Part shown: one piece after another, positions 31,328 to 41,312 of the stretch | How positions within the stretch are numbered: position 1 is the stretch's first letter | Layout of the letters: every line of letters begins with the position of its first letter | Origin: an uncultured Eubacteriales bacterium | Lineage (GTDB): Bacteria; Bacillota; Clostridia; Peptostreptococcales; Anaerovoracaceae | Direction: 5' to 3' | Assembly (NCBI GenBank): GCA_902775345.1 | Contig: CACYLW010000004.1 | Span: 124,001-188,000 of the forward strand | DNA length: 64,000 nt | Program-made: the position numbers and the translations under genes | The notes under the pieces: generated by a model | Databases searched by the model: none | The model's input: the letters and a program-made list of their open reading frames with translations, nothing else | What the model was told of the DNA's origin: nothing

Positions 31328-32395
31328 ATGTTTGATAAACTGGATTTTATAACTGAAAAATATAATGAGCTTGCCGAAAAGGTCGCTGATCCGGCTGTCA
31401 TAGCCGACCAGAAGACATGGCAGAAGCATATAAAGGAGATGGCAGAGATCGAGCCGGTCGTCAAGGCTTACGAAAGCTACCGCAAGATGCAGAGTGATCT
31501 GGCTGACGCAAGGGAGCTCATCGATCTCGAAGACGACGAAGAGATGCGCGAGATGGCCAAGGAAGAGGCCAAGGAACTCGAGGAAAAAATGGAGAAGGCT
31601 CAGGAAGAGCTGAAGATCCTGCTTCTCCCAAAGGACCCTAACGATGACAAGAACGTAATCCTTGAGATCAGAGCCGGCACGGGCGGTGAAGAAGCTGCCC
31701 TCTTCGGCAATGACCTTCTGAGGATGTATCTCAGATATGCTGAGCGCCGCCACTGGAAGGCGGAGATCATCGAGATCAGCGATACCGGTATCGGCGGCAT
31801 CAAGGAAGCTGTTGTCATGATCAAGGGACGCGGCGCGTACTCGAGACTCAAGTTCGAGTCGGGCGTGCACAGAGTGCAGAGAGTACCTGAGACAGAATCG
31901 TCCGGACGTATCCATACTTCGGCTGCTACAGTCGCCGTACTTCCGGAAGTCGACGACGTTGAGGTCGAGATCAATCCTAATGATGTAAAGGTAGATGTAT
32001 ACAGGGCATCCGGAAACGGCGGCCAGTGTGTAAACACCACGGACTCCGCGGTTCGCATGACCCACCTCCCTACAGGTATCGTCGTCACATGCCAGGACGA
32101 GAAGTCGCAGATCCAGAACAGGGAGAAAGCCATGAGAGTACTCAAGGCCAGACTCTATGATAAGATGGTGCAGGAGCAGAACGACAAGATCTCGGCTGAC
32201 AGAAGAAGCCAGGTCGGTTCGGGCGACCGCTCCGAGCGCATCCGCACATACAACTTCCCGCAGGGAAGAATCACGGACCACCGCATAAACCTTACTTTAT
32301 ACAAACTTGACCAGTTCCTTGACGGAGATATCGACGAGGCAGTAGACGGACTGATCACTGCAGATCAGGCTGCTAAAATGAAGGACTTCGGATAG
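31328..32395 (+). CDS. prfA: Peptide chain release factor 1
   Basis: 355 residues, standard length. Terminates translation at UAA and UAG. The catalytic GGQ is in [15 protein letters not shown], and the codon-recognition PxT is in RVPETESS. The N-terminal helical domain is complete. GAAAGAGGTAATACAC precedes the ATG. In many Clostridia rpmE lies a few genes upstream of prfA; here the two are separated by the insertions. The stop codon overlaps the start of the HD-domain gene by one base. Confidence 0.97.
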   Translation: MFDKLDFITEKYNELAEKVADPAVIADQKTWQKHIKEMAEIEPVVKAYESYRKMQSDLADARELIDLEDDEEMREMAKEEAKELEEKMEKAQEELKILLLPKDPNDDKNVILEIRAGTGGEEAALFGNDLLRMYLRYAERRHWKAEIIEISDTGIGGIKEAVVMIKGRGAYSRLKFESGVHRVQRVPETESSGRIHTSAATVAVLPEVDDVEVEINPNDVKVDVYRASGNGGQCVNTTDSAVRMTHLPTGIVVTCQDEKSQIQNREKAMRVLKARLYDKMVQEQNDKISADRRSQVGSGDRSERIRTYNFPQGRITDHRINLTLYKLDQFLDGDIDEAVDGLITADQAAKMKDFG

Positions 32396-33258
32396 TGGAG
32401 AATTATCTTCTTGAAAGAAAACTTAGCGAGGAATCCAGAGATCTCCACAACAGGGCAGCGGAGAGTGTTTTTGTGCTCCAGACCATGCTCTCAAAGTATC
32501 TGACCCGCTTCCCGGACTTTACCGACCACTCATTCCTGCACAGCATGAACGTTCTTGATTACTGCAACAGGATAATCGGAGATGACCAGATAAAGAAGTT
32601 AAATCCCGAAGAATGCTACGTGCTGATCATGGGCTGTTACCTCCATGATATCGGGATGGGGATCAACAACCATGATTTTGCTGAGTTTTCAGAAGCGATG
32701 GACTTCGGTGATTACTTTGATTATCACGACGGGGCGGATGATGCGGCGACAGTCCGCGCCTTTCACAATGAATACAGTGGGCTTTTCATACGGAAGTATT
32801 CGAAGATTTTTGACATTCCCTCCGAAGAGATGACGAGGGCGATAATACAGGTTTCCCGGGGCCACAGGAAGACGGATCTTTTCAACCGGAGCGAGTTTGG
32901 AGACATACACGCCGGGGACGCCGTCATCAGGACGGCATATCTGGCTGCCGTCATGCGGCTGGCAGATGAGATAGATGTGGCTTCCGACCGCAATCCGATA
33001 CTGCTTTTCGGAAACAAGACACTCACGGAAGAAGTAAGCATTGTTGAGTTCGGCCTTCATGAATCGATCATGCAGGTGGACGTGGGAGCTGACGCGGTCA
33101 CGCTGCACACAAGACCTAAATCGGATGAGTACAGGCTGAGAATCGAAGCGCTGACAGATAAGATATCAAATACTCTCAACTACTGCAGGACAGTCGCTGA
33201 GCAGACATCGGATCTCAGGATCAGACAGAATAAAGTATTAATAAAGGAATGGGATTGA
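32395..33258 (+). CDS. HD-domain metal-dependent phosphohydrolase family protein
   Basis: 287 residues, starting with GTG that shares its first base with the prfA stop codon, a typical coupled start. HD motif H...LHDIGMG (near residues 76-86), with earlier HSFLHSMNVL and later RGHRKTDLF and RLADEID histidines and aspartates that complete a metal site. Such proteins hydrolyse nucleotide phosphoesters; the second half resembles the HD-family found next to HATPase or Hsp90-like proteins. Substrate unknown. Confidence 0.82.
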   Translation: MENYLLERKLSEESRDLHNRAAESVFVLQTMLSKYLTRFPDFTDHSFLHSMNVLDYCNRIIGDDQIKKLNPEECYVLIMGCYLHDIGMGINNHDFAEFSEAMDFGDYFDYHDGADDAATVRAFHNEYSGLFIRKYSKIFDIPSEEMTRAIIQVSRGHRKTDLFNRSEFGDIHAGDAVIRTAYLAAVMRLADEIDVASDRNPILLFGNKTLTEEVSIVEFGLHESIMQVDVGADAVTLHTRPKSDEYRLRIEALTDKISNTLNYCRTVAEQTSDLRIRQNKVLIKEWD

Positions 33259-33307
33259 GACTGACCGTGCTTACGGTGACGTTTTAAATCTGACAGGAAA
33301 AACATAA

Positions 33308-34339
33308 ATGGAAACTTTGAGATTGAGCACAAGAGAAAGCGACATTAAGCGTGCCGGCGAGATCATCAGATCAGGCGGACTTGTTGCTTTTCCTACAGAG
33401 ACGGTCTACGGGCTGGGAGCCGACGCTCTCAACGCAGAGGCCGTCGCTTCTGTATATAAGGCAAAAGGCCGTCCTTCCGACAACCCTATGATAGTCCACA
33501 TCGCCAATGCCACAGACCTCTACGAGCTTATCGACGGAGGGATCAGGGGCCTGAGCGATGAGGCATCAAAACTGATGATCAATCTGTGGCCGGGACCGCT
33601 GACGCTTATCTTTAAGAAATCGGACATCGTGCCTGACGTGACCACCGGAGGCCTGGATACGGTAGCCATCCGCATGCCTTCGAACCCGACAGCCAGGCGC
33701 CTCATAAAACTGACCGGCAGACCGGTCGCCGCTCCGAGCGCGAATCTCTCGGGCAGACCGAGTCCTACCACGGCGGACGACGTGCTCGAAGACATGGACG
33801 GACGCATCGATGCCGTGATCATGGGCGAACAGTGTGACGTGGGTATCGAATCCACGGTAGTTGATCTCACCGGCGAAAAGCCATATATCCTCAGACCGGG
33901 AGCGGTCACAAAGGAAAAGCTCGAGAGCATACTGAAAAGAGCTGTGCTCTATGACAACTCACTTCTCGAGAAGCCGGAGGCCGAAGCAGCGCCTGAAGAC
34001 GGAGTCACTGACAGCGGATTCAAACCGAAGTCGCCGGGCATGAAGTATATCCATTATTCGCCAAAGGCGAGAGTGAGGCTTATCGAAGGAGACGATAAAG
34101 AGTTCCGTGACAAGGTCATGAAGCTCGGTCTTGAGGCAAGGGAGAGGGGCGAAAAAGCGGCCATCCTCGACTACGGCAATGACGCCGGAAAGGCTGCACA
34201 CAAGCTGTTCGCAGAGCTCCGCGAGCTCGACAGACAGGGCTATGACCTCGTGCTCATCCGCACACTCGAAGAGAGAGGCTTCGGCTTCAGCGTCATGAAC
34301 CGCATGCTGAAGAGCGCGGGTTACGATGTAGTTAAATAA
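33308..34339 (+). CDS. tsaC: Threonylcarbamoyl-AMP synthase (Sua5/YwlC type)
   Basis: 343 residues. Makes threonylcarbamoyl-AMP from Thr, bicarbonate and ATP for the t6A37 tRNA modification. The YrdC domain (residues about 10-200) has [10 protein letters not shown] and [15 protein letters not shown] signatures; a linker ([13 protein letters not shown]) leads to the smaller Sua5 domain (about 255-343). The length fits the two-domain Sua5 rather than short TsaC. Lies downstream of prfA, a common Firmicute arrangement. Followed by upp and rpiB. Confidence 0.95.
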   Translation: METLRLSTRESDIKRAGEIIRSGGLVAFPTETVYGLGADALNAEAVASVYKAKGRPSDNPMIVHIANATDLYELIDGGIRGLSDEASKLMINLWPGPLTLIFKKSDIVPDVTTGGLDTVAIRMPSNPTARRLIKLTGRPVAAPSANLSGRPSPTTADDVLEDMDGRIDAVIMGEQCDVGIESTVVDLTGEKPYILRPGAVTKEKLESILKRAVLYDNSLLEKPEAEAAPEDGVTDSGFKPKSPGMKYIHYSPKARVRLIEGDDKEFRDKVMKLGLEARERGEKAAILDYGNDAGKAAHKLFAELRELDRQGYDLVLIRTLEERGFGFSVMNRMLKSAGYDVVK

Positions 34340-34421
34340 GTTAATCAAGGGAAAACGGGACGGTTTTCTAAAAATCTTTATAAAAAACGCAATTAAATTA
34401 CATGTTTCAGGGAGGCAAACA

Positions 34422-35051
34422 ATGGGTAAAGTAATGATTTTCGATCACCCTCTTATTCAGCACAAGGTATCGCTTATGAGAGACAAGAACACAGCAAGTA
34501 AGGAGTTCAGAGATCTGGCGCGTGAAGTCGCGATGCTGATGACATACGAGATCACCAGAGATCTTCCTACAAAAGAGGTAGAGATCGAGACTCCGATCTG
34601 CCCTGCAAGGGTTCCTATTCTGGCCGGAAAGAAGCTTGCCATAGTTCCTATTCTCAGAGCAGGACTGGGCTTCGTTGACGGAATGCTTGAGATAATCCCG
34701 AGCGCGAGAGTCGGACACGTAGGCCTCTACAGAGATCCTGAAACACATGAGCCTGTTGAGTACTACTGCAAACTGCCTGAAGATATCGACCAGAGAAAGA
34801 TCATCATCGTGGACCCTATGCTTGCGACAGGCGGAAGCGCTATCGCTGCTGTTGACTTCGTAAAGGCAAAAGGAGCAAAGGACATCGCTCTCATGTTCCT
34901 CATCGCTGCTCCGGAAGGCATCGAGGCACTCACATCGAAGCATCCTGATGTAGACATTTTCATCGCGGCCAAGGATGACCATCTCAATGAGAATGCTTAC
35001 ATCGTACCTGGACTGGGCGATGCCGGTGACCGTATTTTCGGAACAAAATAA
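34422..35051 (+). CDS. upp: Uracil phosphoribosyltransferase
   Basis: 209 residues. Converts uracil and PRPP to UMP in pyrimidine salvage. The PRPP-binding loop is [14 protein letters not shown], and [12 protein letters not shown] is the second family block; [12 protein letters not shown] closes the protein. CAGGGAGGCAAAC precedes the ATG. Twenty bases upstream of rpiB and probably co-transcribed with it. Confidence 0.97.
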   Translation: MGKVMIFDHPLIQHKVSLMRDKNTASKEFRDLAREVAMLMTYEITRDLPTKEVEIETPICPARVPILAGKKLAIVPILRAGLGFVDGMLEIIPSARVGHVGLYRDPETHEPVEYYCKLPEDIDQRKIIIVDPMLATGGSAIAAVDFVKAKGAKDIALMFLIAAPEGIEALTSKHPDVDIFIAAKDDHLNENAYIVPGLGDAGDRIFGTK

Positions 35052-35071
35052 AATATGCGGAGGAAAAAGAT

Positions 35072-35509
35072 ATGAAGATCGTAGTTGGAAGCGACCACGC
35101 AGCATATGAACTCAAGGAAGCAATCAAGGAAAAGCTGATCAGCGAGGGCCATGAGGTAATCGATGTAGGATGTGACTCGACTGAATCTGTGGACTATCCG
35201 AAGTACGGACACGCCGTAGGACGCGCTGTGGCGTCCGGCGAGGCCGAGCGCGGCATCGCCGTGTGCGGCTCAGGAATCGGCATCAGCATTGCCTGCAACA
35301 AAGTGCCTGGCATCAGAGCCGCACTCTGCACATCCGTAGAGATGGCAGAGATGTGCAGACGCCACAACAACGCAAATGTAGTCTGCATGGGTGCACGTAT
35401 GATCAGCCAGGAGCTCGCCTTCGACATCATCGATACATGGATGACAACTGACTTTGAGGCAGGCAAGCATCTTCGCCGCATCAATGAGATCGAAGATATC
35501 TGGTTCTAA
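35072..35509 (+). CDS. rpiB: Ribose-5-phosphate isomerase B
   Basis: 145 residues, normal length. Interconverts ribose 5-phosphate and ribulose 5-phosphate. GSDHAAYELKE at the N-terminus, the catalytic cysteine region AVCGSGIGISIACNK, and CRRHNNANV match RpiB/LacAB proteins. GCGGAGGAAAAAG precedes the ATG. Next to upp it fits nucleotide and pentose metabolism. A strong terminator follows. Confidence 0.95.
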   Translation: MKIVVGSDHAAYELKEAIKEKLISEGHEVIDVGCDSTESVDYPKYGHAVGRAVASGEAERGIAVCGSGIGISIACNKVPGIRAALCTSVEMAEMCRRHNNANVVCMGARMISQELAFDIIDTWMTTDFEAGKHLRRINEIEDIWF

Positions 35510-35531
35510 AAACACGGACTTCGTAAATAGC

Positions 35532-35566
35532 AAAAAACTGCTGGCCTTTCAGGCCAACAGTTTTTT
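35532..35566 (+). terminator. Terminator after rpiB
   Basis: AAAAAACTG-TGGCCT and AGGCCA-CAGTTTTTT pair with one bulged mismatch; ends in six T. Confidence 0.92.
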
Positions 35567-35584
35567 GATAGGAGGCAAAGTTAT

Positions 35585-36583
35585 ATGAAAAAACCACTTA
35601 TTGCACTTACCTTCGGTGATCCTGCAGGGATCGGTCCGGAGATCGTGATCAGGACTGTTGCGGATCCTGAAGTATTCAGAATGGCTGACTGCATCGTCAT
35701 CGGTGACGCCGGGACAGCCGGACTGGCCATGAAAGCCGTTGGCGCGGATCTGAAGATAAACATCGTGGAAGATCCTGCTGAGGGTGATTACAGCGAGGGC
35801 ATCCTCAACATCATCGACATGCATAACATCGATATGGCGGAGTTCGGGTACGGCAAAGTAAGCGCGATGTGCGGCAGGGCAGCGTACGAGTACATAGAAA
35901 AAGGCATTCAGCTTACCCTGGAAGGCAAGGCCGATGCGATATCCACAGCTCCTATCAATAAGGAAGCCATACGCGCCGCCGGAGTCGAATTCATCGGACA
36001 TACAGAGATCTTTGCGGCGCTTACGAATACCAACGATCCGCTGACGATGTTCGAGACCAACGGAATGAGGATATTCTTCCTTACAAGACACGTGTCTCTC
36101 CGCGACATGGTCGACATGATCAAAAAAGAACGTATCATCGACTATGTGGTAAGATGCACTGAAGCTCTTGCGCGTCTCGGAGTCACTGAGGGGACAATGG
36201 CCGTAGCAGGACTCAACCCGCATTCAGGAGAGCACGGGCTCTTCGGCTGGGAAGAAGTAAACGAGATAGCGCCTGCCGTGGAGGAACTAAAGGCAATGGG
36301 CTATAATGTCGAGGGCCCGGTTTCCGCCGATTCGGTGTTCCATCAGGCAGCGCTCGGAAAATACAGCGCCGTTCTGTCGCTGTACCACGATCAGGGACAT
36401 ATCGCTGCAAAGACGCTTGATTTTGACCGCACCATCGCGATCACAAACAGCATGCCTATACTGCGCACTTCCGTAGATCACGGAACAGCCTTTGACATCG
36501 CAGGAAAGGGGATCGCAAGCGCAGTCAGCATGATCGAGTCCGTAAAGCTCGCGGCAAAGTACGCGCCTTATTTCACGAGATAA
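35585..36583 (+). CDS. pdxA: 4-hydroxythreonine-4-phosphate dehydrogenase family
   Basis: 332 residues. PdxA oxidises 4-phosphohydroxy-threonine in the DXP-independent-start branch of vitamin B6 synthesis; PdxA2-type homologues act on four-carbon sugar acids instead. Seen are GDPAGIGPEI, the metal ligands around HTEIFA and HDQGHIAAKTL, and the TSVDHGTAFDIAGKG end block. AGGAGGCAAAGTT precedes the ATG. No other pdx gene is nearby, so the PdxA2 alternative stays open. Sixteen bases before the AEC transporter gene. Confidence 0.9.
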   Translation: MKKPLIALTFGDPAGIGPEIVIRTVADPEVFRMADCIVIGDAGTAGLAMKAVGADLKINIVEDPAEGDYSEGILNIIDMHNIDMAEFGYGKVSAMCGRAAYEYIEKGIQLTLEGKADAISTAPINKEAIRAAGVEFIGHTEIFAALTNTNDPLTMFETNGMRIFFLTRHVSLRDMVDMIKKERIIDYVVRCTEALARLGVTEGTMAVAGLNPHSGEHGLFGWEEVNEIAPAVEELKAMGYNVEGPVSADSVFHQAALGKYSAVLSLYHDQGHIAAKTLDFDRTIAITNSMPILRTSVDHGTAFDIAGKGIASAVSMIESVKLAAKYAPYFTR

Positions 36584-36598
36584 GCAAAGAGATAAATT

Positions 36599-37549
36599 AT
36601 GCTTCTGATTTTCAGCAAAGTGCTGGTCGTATTCATTTATATCGGTGTTGGTTTTGTGGCTAACAGGCTTGAAGTGCTTCCGGAAGAGTCCGCGAAGCAC
36701 TTTATCAGTCTTGTCATGGGAATAACCGTGCCGTGCCTGGTAATAAGCTCCATAACGGGGCAGGACATAAACGGAGACATGTACAGAAATACCGTACTCG
36801 TCCTGGCGCTGACAGTGCTGATACTTGTTGTGACTGCCTTCGCAACGACTTTCATATCGGACAGGATATTTCCGTGGAAGGACCAGCAGGACAGGAACGT
36901 TCTGGCATCTGCCATGACAGGCTGCAATGCGGGGTTCATGGGACTGCCGATCGCAAGCGCGGTATTCGGAGAACTGGTCTTCTATTATCTGGTCATACAG
37001 AACATAGCAAATAATCTGTATCTGTTTGTGATGAGCCTTGCGCAGCTGCACCATCGTGAAAGCGAAAAATCGTCAAGGAGTCTTCGCGAAAAGTTAAAAC
37101 CGCTGGTGAATCCTACTTCCTTGGCTACGATCATTTCGCTTGTAATGCTGTTCACAGGTATCCATCTGCCGGCATATGCCATGGACATTTTCGAGACGCT
37201 GGGAGATATCACCATTCCGCTGTCCATGATCCTGGTGGGAGTGCAGCTGGGTGGAGCTGATATCAAAAAACTGATCGTCGATAAAGCTCTTCTGATCACG
37301 GCGGCGATAAAGCTGATAGCAGTGCCGGCTCTTGCCTTGCTGATCCTCATGCCTGTGCCGGTCGCCAAGGTGGTAAAGCTTACTGCTCTACTTGGAATGT
37401 GCTTCCCTTCAGCAGTGATCGGCGTGGCCGTATCAGCGCAGGAGCATAAAAATTCGCAGCTCATGGCCGAGGCTGTGGCGATCACCACGCTGCTGTCTGT
37501 CATTACCTTGCCGCTGTGGATCATGCTGATCAGTTATTTTTTCTTATAA
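36599..37549 (+). CDS. AEC-family (auxin efflux carrier-like) transporter
   Basis: 316 residues with ten hydrophobic segments in two halves. The GCNAGFMGLPIASAVFGE segment and the later MCFPSAVIGVAVSAQEH segment are family landmarks. AEC carriers in bacteria move dicarboxylates or related organic acids, such as malate. Probably co-transcribed with pdxA, which would fit a sugar-acid substrate if pdxA is PdxA2-like (inference). Confidence 0.85.
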   Translation: MLLIFSKVLVVFIYIGVGFVANRLEVLPEESAKHFISLVMGITVPCLVISSITGQDINGDMYRNTVLVLALTVLILVVTAFATTFISDRIFPWKDQQDRNVLASAMTGCNAGFMGLPIASAVFGELVFYYLVIQNIANNLYLFVMSLAQLHHRESEKSSRSLREKLKPLVNPTSLATIISLVMLFTGIHLPAYAMDIFETLGDITIPLSMILVGVQLGGADIKKLIVDKALLITAAIKLIAVPALALLILMPVPVAKVVKLTALLGMCFPSAVIGVAVSAQEHKNSQLMAEAVAITTLLSVITLPLWIMLISYFFL

Positions 37550-37560
37550 GTGCATGAGGT

Positions 37561-37589
37561 TTGACAGAAACAGCCGTAAATGGTATATT
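37561..37589 (+). promoter_or_regulatory. sigma-A promoter of tyrS
   Basis: Perfect TTGACA (37561-37566), 17-base spacer, TATATT (37584-37589). The 95-base leader before tyrS lacks the TGGNACCGCG T-box sequence. Confidence 0.9.
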
Positions 37590-37684
37590 TTGAGCGTCGC
37601 GAAAGGACTGAAAAGTCAAGACTTCGGCTCTGCAGCGTGACTGCGGGGCCGTTTAAATAAGCAAAGAAATCAAGGAGAAAAACG

Positions 37685-39019
37685 ATGAAAAACCTTATTC
37701 CTGACAATGTCAGTAAGCACACCAATGTGTATGATGTGCTTGAAGAAAGAGGACTTATTGCGCAGTGCACGAATCCTGAAAAATTCAGAGAACTGCTCGG
37801 AAAAGAAAAGATCAAATTCTACATCGGATTCGACCCTACTGCAGACTGCCTGCACATCGGGCACTTCATTCCGATGATCACAATGATGTATATGCAGAAG
37901 TACGGCCACACCCCTGTATTCCTGCTGGGCGGCGGCACTGGCGAGATCGGAGATCCTTCAGGCAAGGCCGACATGCGTCAGGTAATGACTATAGATACGA
38001 TCGATGAGAACTGCAGACAGTTCAAGAAACTCTTCGACAAATACATCGATTTTGACGATGAATGGAAATACGAGGGCAATGAGGGCGTCTATACTCCTGG
38101 CCACCAGAACAGGGAGCCGATCCCGGGCAAGGCCGTAAGCGTAAACAACGCCGAGTGGATCAGACCTGCAAAATTCACTGAGTTTGCAAGATTCATCGGA
38201 TCGCAGTTCAACGTAAACACCATGCTCCGCGCTGACTGCTTCAAGACCCGTATGGACAGAGACATCGGACTTTCGTTCTTTGAGTTCTCATACATGCTTC
38301 TCCAGAGCTATGACTTCTACGTAATGCACAGAGATTTCGGCCTGATGGCACAGCTCGGCGGAAACGATCAGTGGTCAAACATCATCGGAGGAATCGACCT
38401 TACAAGAAAGCTGATGGGAGACGAGGTATTCGGACTGACAGTATCACTTCTTCTCAAGAGCGACGGCCAGAAGATGGGCAAGACTGTCGGCGGAGCGCTC
38501 TGGCTCGACGAGAGAAAGACTCCTGTATACGACTTCTTCCAGTACTGGCGTAACGTTGATGATGCAGATGTCAACACATGCCTGCGCATGCTGACCTTCC
38601 TTCCTATGGAAGAGGTCAACAGACTGTCCGCTCTTGAGGGATCCGAGATCAACAAGGCAAAGGAAGTCCTCGCATACGAGGTCACCAAGCTGGTTCACGG
38701 CGAAGAGAAGGCTCAGAAGGCTCTCGAAGCCAGCCGTGCTGTATTCGCAGGCGGCGGAGTTTCCGACAACATGCCTACAAAGGAATTTGATGCTTCTCTC
38801 TTTGCAGGTGACGGAATGGGACTTGCAGCTCTCCTTAAGGAAGCAGGACTCGAGCCATCTACATCCGAGGCCTACAGAACCATCCAGGGCGGCGGAGCAA
38901 GGATCAACGGCCAGCAGATAACCGACAAGAGATACTCGGTAACAGAAGCCGACTTCAAGGATGGAGAACTCATCCTCCAGAAGGGCAAGAAGAAATACAT
39001 GAAGATCACGCTGGCATAG
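37685..39019 (+). CDS. tyrS: Tyrosyl-tRNA synthetase
   Basis: 444 residues. Charges tRNA-Tyr. Class I signatures are LHIGHF (HIGH) near residue 57 and KMGKT in place of KMSKS near 260. The C-terminal S4-like RNA-binding domain (QGGGARINGQQI) is complete. AAGGAGAAAAACG precedes the ATG. Monogenic, with its own strong promoter and a terminator. Confidence 0.97.
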   Translation: MKNLIPDNVSKHTNVYDVLEERGLIAQCTNPEKFRELLGKEKIKFYIGFDPTADCLHIGHFIPMITMMYMQKYGHTPVFLLGGGTGEIGDPSGKADMRQVMTIDTIDENCRQFKKLFDKYIDFDDEWKYEGNEGVYTPGHQNREPIPGKAVSVNNAEWIRPAKFTEFARFIGSQFNVNTMLRADCFKTRMDRDIGLSFFEFSYMLLQSYDFYVMHRDFGLMAQLGGNDQWSNIIGGIDLTRKLMGDEVFGLTVSLLLKSDGQKMGKTVGGALWLDERKTPVYDFFQYWRNVDDADVNTCLRMLTFLPMEEVNRLSALEGSEINKAKEVLAYEVTKLVHGEEKAQKALEASRAVFAGGGVSDNMPTKEFDASLFAGDGMGLAALLKEAGLEPSTSEAYRTIQGGGARINGQQITDKRYSVTEADFKDGELILQKGKKKYMKITLA

Positions 39020-39043
39020 TCTGCCGGAGAAATAAAAAATACG

Positions 39044-39081
39044 GTCCCCGTCTCATTCAGTGAGGCGGGGACATTCGCTTT
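39044..39081 (+). terminator. Terminator after tyrS
   Basis: GTCCCCGTCTCA (39044-39055) and TGAGGCGGGGAC (39061-39072) pair with one mismatch; ATTCGCTTTT follows. Confidence 0.85.
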
Positions 39082-39089
39082 TGGTATAA
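39082..39089 (+). promoter_or_regulatory. Extended -10 promoter before prmA
   Basis: TGGTATAAT with perfect TATAAT (39084-39089), directly after the tyrS terminator; no good -35. About 50 bases before prmA. Confidence 0.55.
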
Positions 39090-39140
39090 TGTCCTTAGAG
39101 CATAGGAAATAATATGGAAAGCTGAGGAGTAAAAAGCCGG

Positions 39141-40118
39141 ATGAAGTATACAGAACTCATAATAAAGGCAAAAAGAAACAGCTCTGAGATAGTGCAGGCT
39201 GTGCTTCTTGAAGCAGGGTTCGATTCCATGCAGATCGATGACCCGCTGGACGCGGTCGACATAGCGGAACACCGTGATGTCTACAAGTATGACTATATAA
39301 ATGAAGAGATCTCACGGGCGGCAGAAGAAGCGGGATCAGCAGATGATACGATAACGGCCACTCTGTACTTTACGGATGATGAAGAGGGGCAGAGCCGGCT
39401 GACTGAAGCAGTGTCCCTGCTTTCCGGGATGGACGGAGTATCGCTCGTGACTGAAGAGACCGGTGATGACAGCGAGTGGCTCTACAAATGGCAGGAGCAC
39501 TTCAGACCGACCAAGGTCGGCGAACGCATAGTCGTGAAGCCGGGATGGGAGGACTACGAACCTGCCGAAGGGGAGCTCGTAATCGAAATGGATCCCGGCA
39601 TGGCGTTCGGAAGCGGACTGCATGAGACGACGTCGATGTGCATAAAAGCCCTTGAAAAGGATCTTGGGGACGGTTCGGAAAGATCGTACGACCCGTCACG
39701 TTATCCTATAAAAGTCCTCGATGTCGGTACGGGAACCGGGATACTCGCCATGGCGGCGGTACTGCTCGGAGCAGACGAAGCTCTCGGCATAGACATAGAT
39801 GACGAAGCGGTACGTGTTGCCGGTGAGAACATCGCAAAGAACGGTCTCGAGGGAAGGATAAGCATCAGGCACGGCAATCTGATGGACGGTATCGATTACA
39901 GGCCTGACATTATAGTCGCGAACCTCATGGCAGATCTGGTGATCATGCTCTCTCCTGCTGCTGCCTCGCAGCTCGCGCCGGGAGGCATCTATATCACTTC
40001 GGGGATACTGGATATAAAGGAAGAAAGCGTAAAAAAGGCCATAGAGGATGCGGGCTTTGATATAATAGAGGTGCTTGCGGACGGAGAATGGCGCGCGATA
40101 ACAGCGTCGAGGAGGTAA
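39141..40118 (+). CDS. prmA: Ribosomal protein L11 methyltransferase
   Basis: 325 residues. SAM-dependent methylation of L11. N-terminal substrate-binding domain, then PGMAFGSGLHETTSMC (a PrmA landmark), SAM-binding motif DVGTGTGILAM near residue 197, and post-motif VANLMADLV. GAGGAGTAAAAAGCC precedes the ATG. Followed at eight bases by the flavin-reductase-like gene; these two and the next form an operon by spacing. Confidence 0.95.
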   Translation: MKYTELIIKAKRNSSEIVQAVLLEAGFDSMQIDDPLDAVDIAEHRDVYKYDYINEEISRAAEEAGSADDTITATLYFTDDEEGQSRLTEAVSLLSGMDGVSLVTEETGDDSEWLYKWQEHFRPTKVGERIVVKPGWEDYEPAEGELVIEMDPGMAFGSGLHETTSMCIKALEKDLGDGSERSYDPSRYPIKVLDVGTGTGILAMAAVLLGADEALGIDIDDEAVRVAGENIAKNGLEGRISIRHGNLMDGIDYRPDIIVANLMADLVIMLSPAAASQLAPGGIYITSGILDIKEESVKKAIEDAGFDIIEVLADGEWRAITASRR

Positions 40119-40125
40119 CAGCAGA

Positions 40126-40737
40126 ATGAAGGTGCGTTCAAAAGCGGGACCGCTCCTTGCGCCCGTGCCATCAGTAATGGTGAGCTGCGGAAGCATGGAG
40201 GAGTCAAACATCATCACGATAGCCTGGACGGGCATAATCAATTCGGATCCCCCGATGACATATATTTCCGTTCAGCCTAAACGTTATTCCCACGATATAA
40301 TAGAGAAGAGCGGCGAGTTTGTGATCAATCTGGTCCCGTCAGCTCTCGCTAAGGCAATGGACTTCTGCGGGGTGCGCTCGGGACGCGATGTCGACAAGTT
40401 CAGCTCCCAGGGCCTGACGCGCGAGGCGGCCGAAACGGTAGCTGCTCCGATGATCGCCGAGTCTCCGGTAAACCTGGAGTGCAGGGTTAAGGATATCGTA
40501 AGGATGCCTACGCACGATATGTTCATGGCAGAGATAACAGCCGTTCATATAGACGAAAAGTATGTTGATGAAAAAGGCGCCTATAACTTCGGCGCCATGG
40601 ATCTTGTGGCATTCAGCCACGGTAAGTATTATAAGCTTTCGCCTGAGGAATTCGGTACCTTCGGCTACAGCGTGATGAAGCCGAAAACGCTGAAGCGCAG
40701 GAATGCGGAAAAGGCAAGGCGCAAAAGAAGAAAATAA
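40126..40737 (+). CDS. Flavin reductase-like FMN-binding protein
   Basis: 203 residues of the flavin_reduct split-barrel family. The NIITIAWTGIINSDPPM and VINLVPSALAKAMDFCG segments form the FMN-binding region. The C-terminus is a basic tail (KARRKRRK). Such proteins reduce flavins or serve as flavin-linked oxidoreductases; partner not evident. The ATG lies downstream of GAGGTAACAGCAG. Confidence 0.85.
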   Translation: MKVRSKAGPLLAPVPSVMVSCGSMEESNIITIAWTGIINSDPPMTYISVQPKRYSHDIIEKSGEFVINLVPSALAKAMDFCGVRSGRDVDKFSSQGLTREAAETVAAPMIAESPVNLECRVKDIVRMPTHDMFMAEITAVHIDEKYVDEKGAYNFGAMDLVAFSHGKYYKLSPEEFGTFGYSVMKPKTLKRRNAEKARRKRRK

Positions 40738-40740
40738 CAG

Positions 40741-41208
40741 ATGGAGGGCATGATGGTCAAGGAAGTATGTATGGAAAAGATGCTCAGTGACGCTACTGAG
40801 AATTTCACAACCGGTTTTATGTGTTCGGAATCAGTGCTCGAGGTGCTGAACAGGCACTATGAGCTCGGAATAGGCGAGGAAGCGATCGCCCTCTCGACTG
40901 GATTCCCTTACGGATTCGGTGACGGCGGAAATGTCTGCGGAGCTGTTGCGGGCGCAACGATGTGTCTGGGCAAGGTGTTCGGCAGAACTGTAAAAGGCGA
41001 CCCTGCGTTCAAAAAGTGCATCGACCTCGTAAGAGAGCTCAACGATGATGTCGCGAAGGAATATGTCAGCAGCATCTGCCCTGAACTGATCGCGAATTAT
41101 GAATTCACGGATCCAAAGCGCAAGATCTACTGCACCGGAATAGTCCACGCCTGCATCAGATCGTTCGCGAAAATAATGGAGCGCGAGTGCGGCGTCGCGG
41201 TAAAGTAA
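40741..41208 (+). CDS. C_GCAxxG_C_C family redox protein
   Basis: Up to 155 residues; the ATG at 40771 (after AAGGAAGTATGT) is an equally good start and gives the usual family N-terminus (DATENFTTGFMCSESVLEVL). The signature VCGAVAGATMC with flanking cysteines (MCSE, KKC, SSIC, IYC) defines this family, found next to oxidoreductases in anaerobes and thought to bind a metal or Fe-S centre. Directly after the flavin-reductase-like gene, which suggests a redox pair. Confidence 0.85.
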   Translation: MEGMMVKEVCMEKMLSDATENFTTGFMCSESVLEVLNRHYELGIGEEAIALSTGFPYGFGDGGNVCGAVAGATMCLGKVFGRTVKGDPAFKKCIDLVRELNDDVAKEYVSSICPELIANYEFTDPKRKIYCTGIVHACIRSFAKIMERECGVAVK

Positions 41209-41312
41209 TAAGACGCGAAAAGCATTGAAAAATGCGCTAAAAGCGATTACAATTTAACCACAAATATGACTTTACTTCACATGTTTGCCTGACGGCAAGG
41301 AGGATATAAATC

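Noticed and set aside
37590..37684. T-box riboswitch before tyrS
   Set aside because: The leader is only about 95 bases and lacks the TGGNACCGCG antiterminator sequence and a specifier-loop structure.
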